A stretch of 6,521 nt of DNA from Trueperaceae bacterium (GTDB lineage: Bacteria; Deinococcota; Deinococci; Deinococcales; Trueperaceae). The stretch spans positions 1 to 6,521 of the forward strand of contig SLSQ01000128.1 in assembly GCA_007130355.1 (NCBI GenBank), written 5' to 3'. This document shows, piece after piece, positions 6,288 through 6,521 of this stretch (position 1 is its first letter; the number at the start of each line of letters is the position of its first letter). A program made the translations under genes and the position numbers. A model generated the notes under the pieces. It saw nothing but the letters and a program-made list of their open reading frames with translations. It ran no database searches and was not told the DNA's origin.

Positions 6288-6358
6288 AAGCGCCGCGCGA
6301 GAACGAAGTTCTCCCGCGGCGCTTTTTCGACCGGGGTGGCCGAGCTCTTCGTGGCCTC
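6279..6358. repeat. 12-bp perfect inverted repeat enclosing the terminator
   Basis: GAGGCCACGAAG (6279-6290) and CTTCGTGGCCTC (6347-6358) are exact reverse complements, 56 bases apart, with the terminator hairpin between them; the inner end of the left arm shares two bases with the foot of the terminator stem. In RNA of either strand the outer stem could stack on the inner hairpin or compete with it at the foot. Confidence 0.7.
6288..6327 (+). terminator. Strong rho-independent terminator, + strand
   Basis: AAGCGCCGCG (6288-6297) pairs with CGCGGCGCTT (6315-6324); after one C-C mismatch the stem goes on with GAGAAC (6299-6304) and GTTCTC (6308-6313) around a GAA loop, followed directly by the T-run 6323-6327. 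Stem and T-run point to termination of rightward (+) transcription. On the - strand the same hairpin is followed only by CTTCGTGG, so it would end the cytochrome transcript less well. No + strand gene lies between the dif-like site and here. Confidence 0.8.
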
Positions 6359-6367
6359 TCGTCGCGT

Positions 6368-6521
6368 TCAGTGCTCCTCGTGCGACCCCGTCGTATCGGA
6401 CAGCCACTCGGCGATCCGTTGCGCGTCCTCGTCGGACACCATCCCGCCAGGCATGCTCCCGCGGCCGTTGCGGACCACGTGCAAGATCTCCTCTTCGCTG
6501 AGCCGGTCCCCGACGGTCCGC
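6368..6521 (-). CDS. c-type cytochrome, C-terminal part (5' end outside window)
   Basis: The last 50 residues of a small c-type cytochrome, an electron carrier that normally works outside the cytoplasmic membrane. The start codon and the heme-binding CxxCH motif lie beyond the window, so no start was assigned; the frame is open from the edge to TGA at 6370-6368. Seen: LSEEEILHVVRNGRG (7-21) followed by SMPGG, in which Met23 is the expected axial heme ligand, and then SDEDAQRIAEWLS (29-41), the C-terminal helix of single-heme cytochromes like Bacillus c-550/c-551. The tail DTTGSHEEH is polar and probably flexible. The gene ends 41 bases before the T-run of the terminator hairpin. Confidence 0.8.
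   Translation of the reverse strand, partial: RTVGDRLSEEEILHVVRNGRGSMPGGMVSDEDAQRIAEWLSDTTGSHEEH

Noticed and set aside
6394..6400. Second copy of TATCGGA from the dif-like right arm
   Set aside because: Only seven bases match, no opposite arm follows, and it lies in the cytochrome coding sequence.
5979..6407. Open frames on the - strand across the noncoding stretch (5939-6286 and 5979-6407)
   Set aside because: One starts inside the cytochrome gene in another frame and crosses the terminator; the other crosses the dif-like site. Both are low-complexity Arg/Gly/Ala products without family features.

Overview
The window is very GC-rich bacterial DNA, with strong G/C bias at third codon positions, short gaps and several overlapping genes. 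No gene gives a definite taxon. The SMC signature written LSVGE, an EpsC-type serine acetyltransferase, possible leaderless or nearly leaderless starts and a DinB-fold protein would fit a Deinococcota (Deinococcus/Truepera-like) genome. That is a guess of about 50%; a high-GC bacterium of another phylum is not excluded.

Left part (1-3803, + strand): one tightly packed run of four genes. It starts with the C-terminal part of the chromosome-condensation ATPase SMC (cut by the window edge). A short biotin-protein ligase (birA type, no DNA-binding domain), serine O-acetyltransferase (cysE/epsC type) and cysteine synthase of the CysM type follow. smc/birA and cysE/cysM overlap through GTGA; birA and cysE are 11 bases apart. 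CysE makes O-acetylserine from serine and acetyl-CoA, and CysM turns it into cysteine, so the last two genes form a complete serine-to-cysteine module.

Middle (3834-5934, - strand): a DinB-superfamily metal-binding protein, convergent with cysM across a 30-base gap that holds a small hairpin. Upstream of it lies a 476-residue tyrosine recombinase with all six catalytic residues and an unusual N-terminal extension carrying a sigma-region-4-like helix-turn-helix.

Right part (5935-6521): directly in front of the recombinase start is an AT-rich patch with an 11-6-11 inverted-repeat site shaped like a dif/Xer recombination site. This is the most interesting signal in the window: a single recombinase gene beside its probable target, with the target overlapping the gene's own promoter region. 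Next come about 300 bases without a believable gene but rich in hairpins, ending in a strong rho-independent terminator on the + strand, although no + strand gene lies in front of it. A 12-bp inverted repeat encloses that terminator. The window ends with the C-terminus of a c-type cytochrome on the - strand, which has no start codon inside the window.
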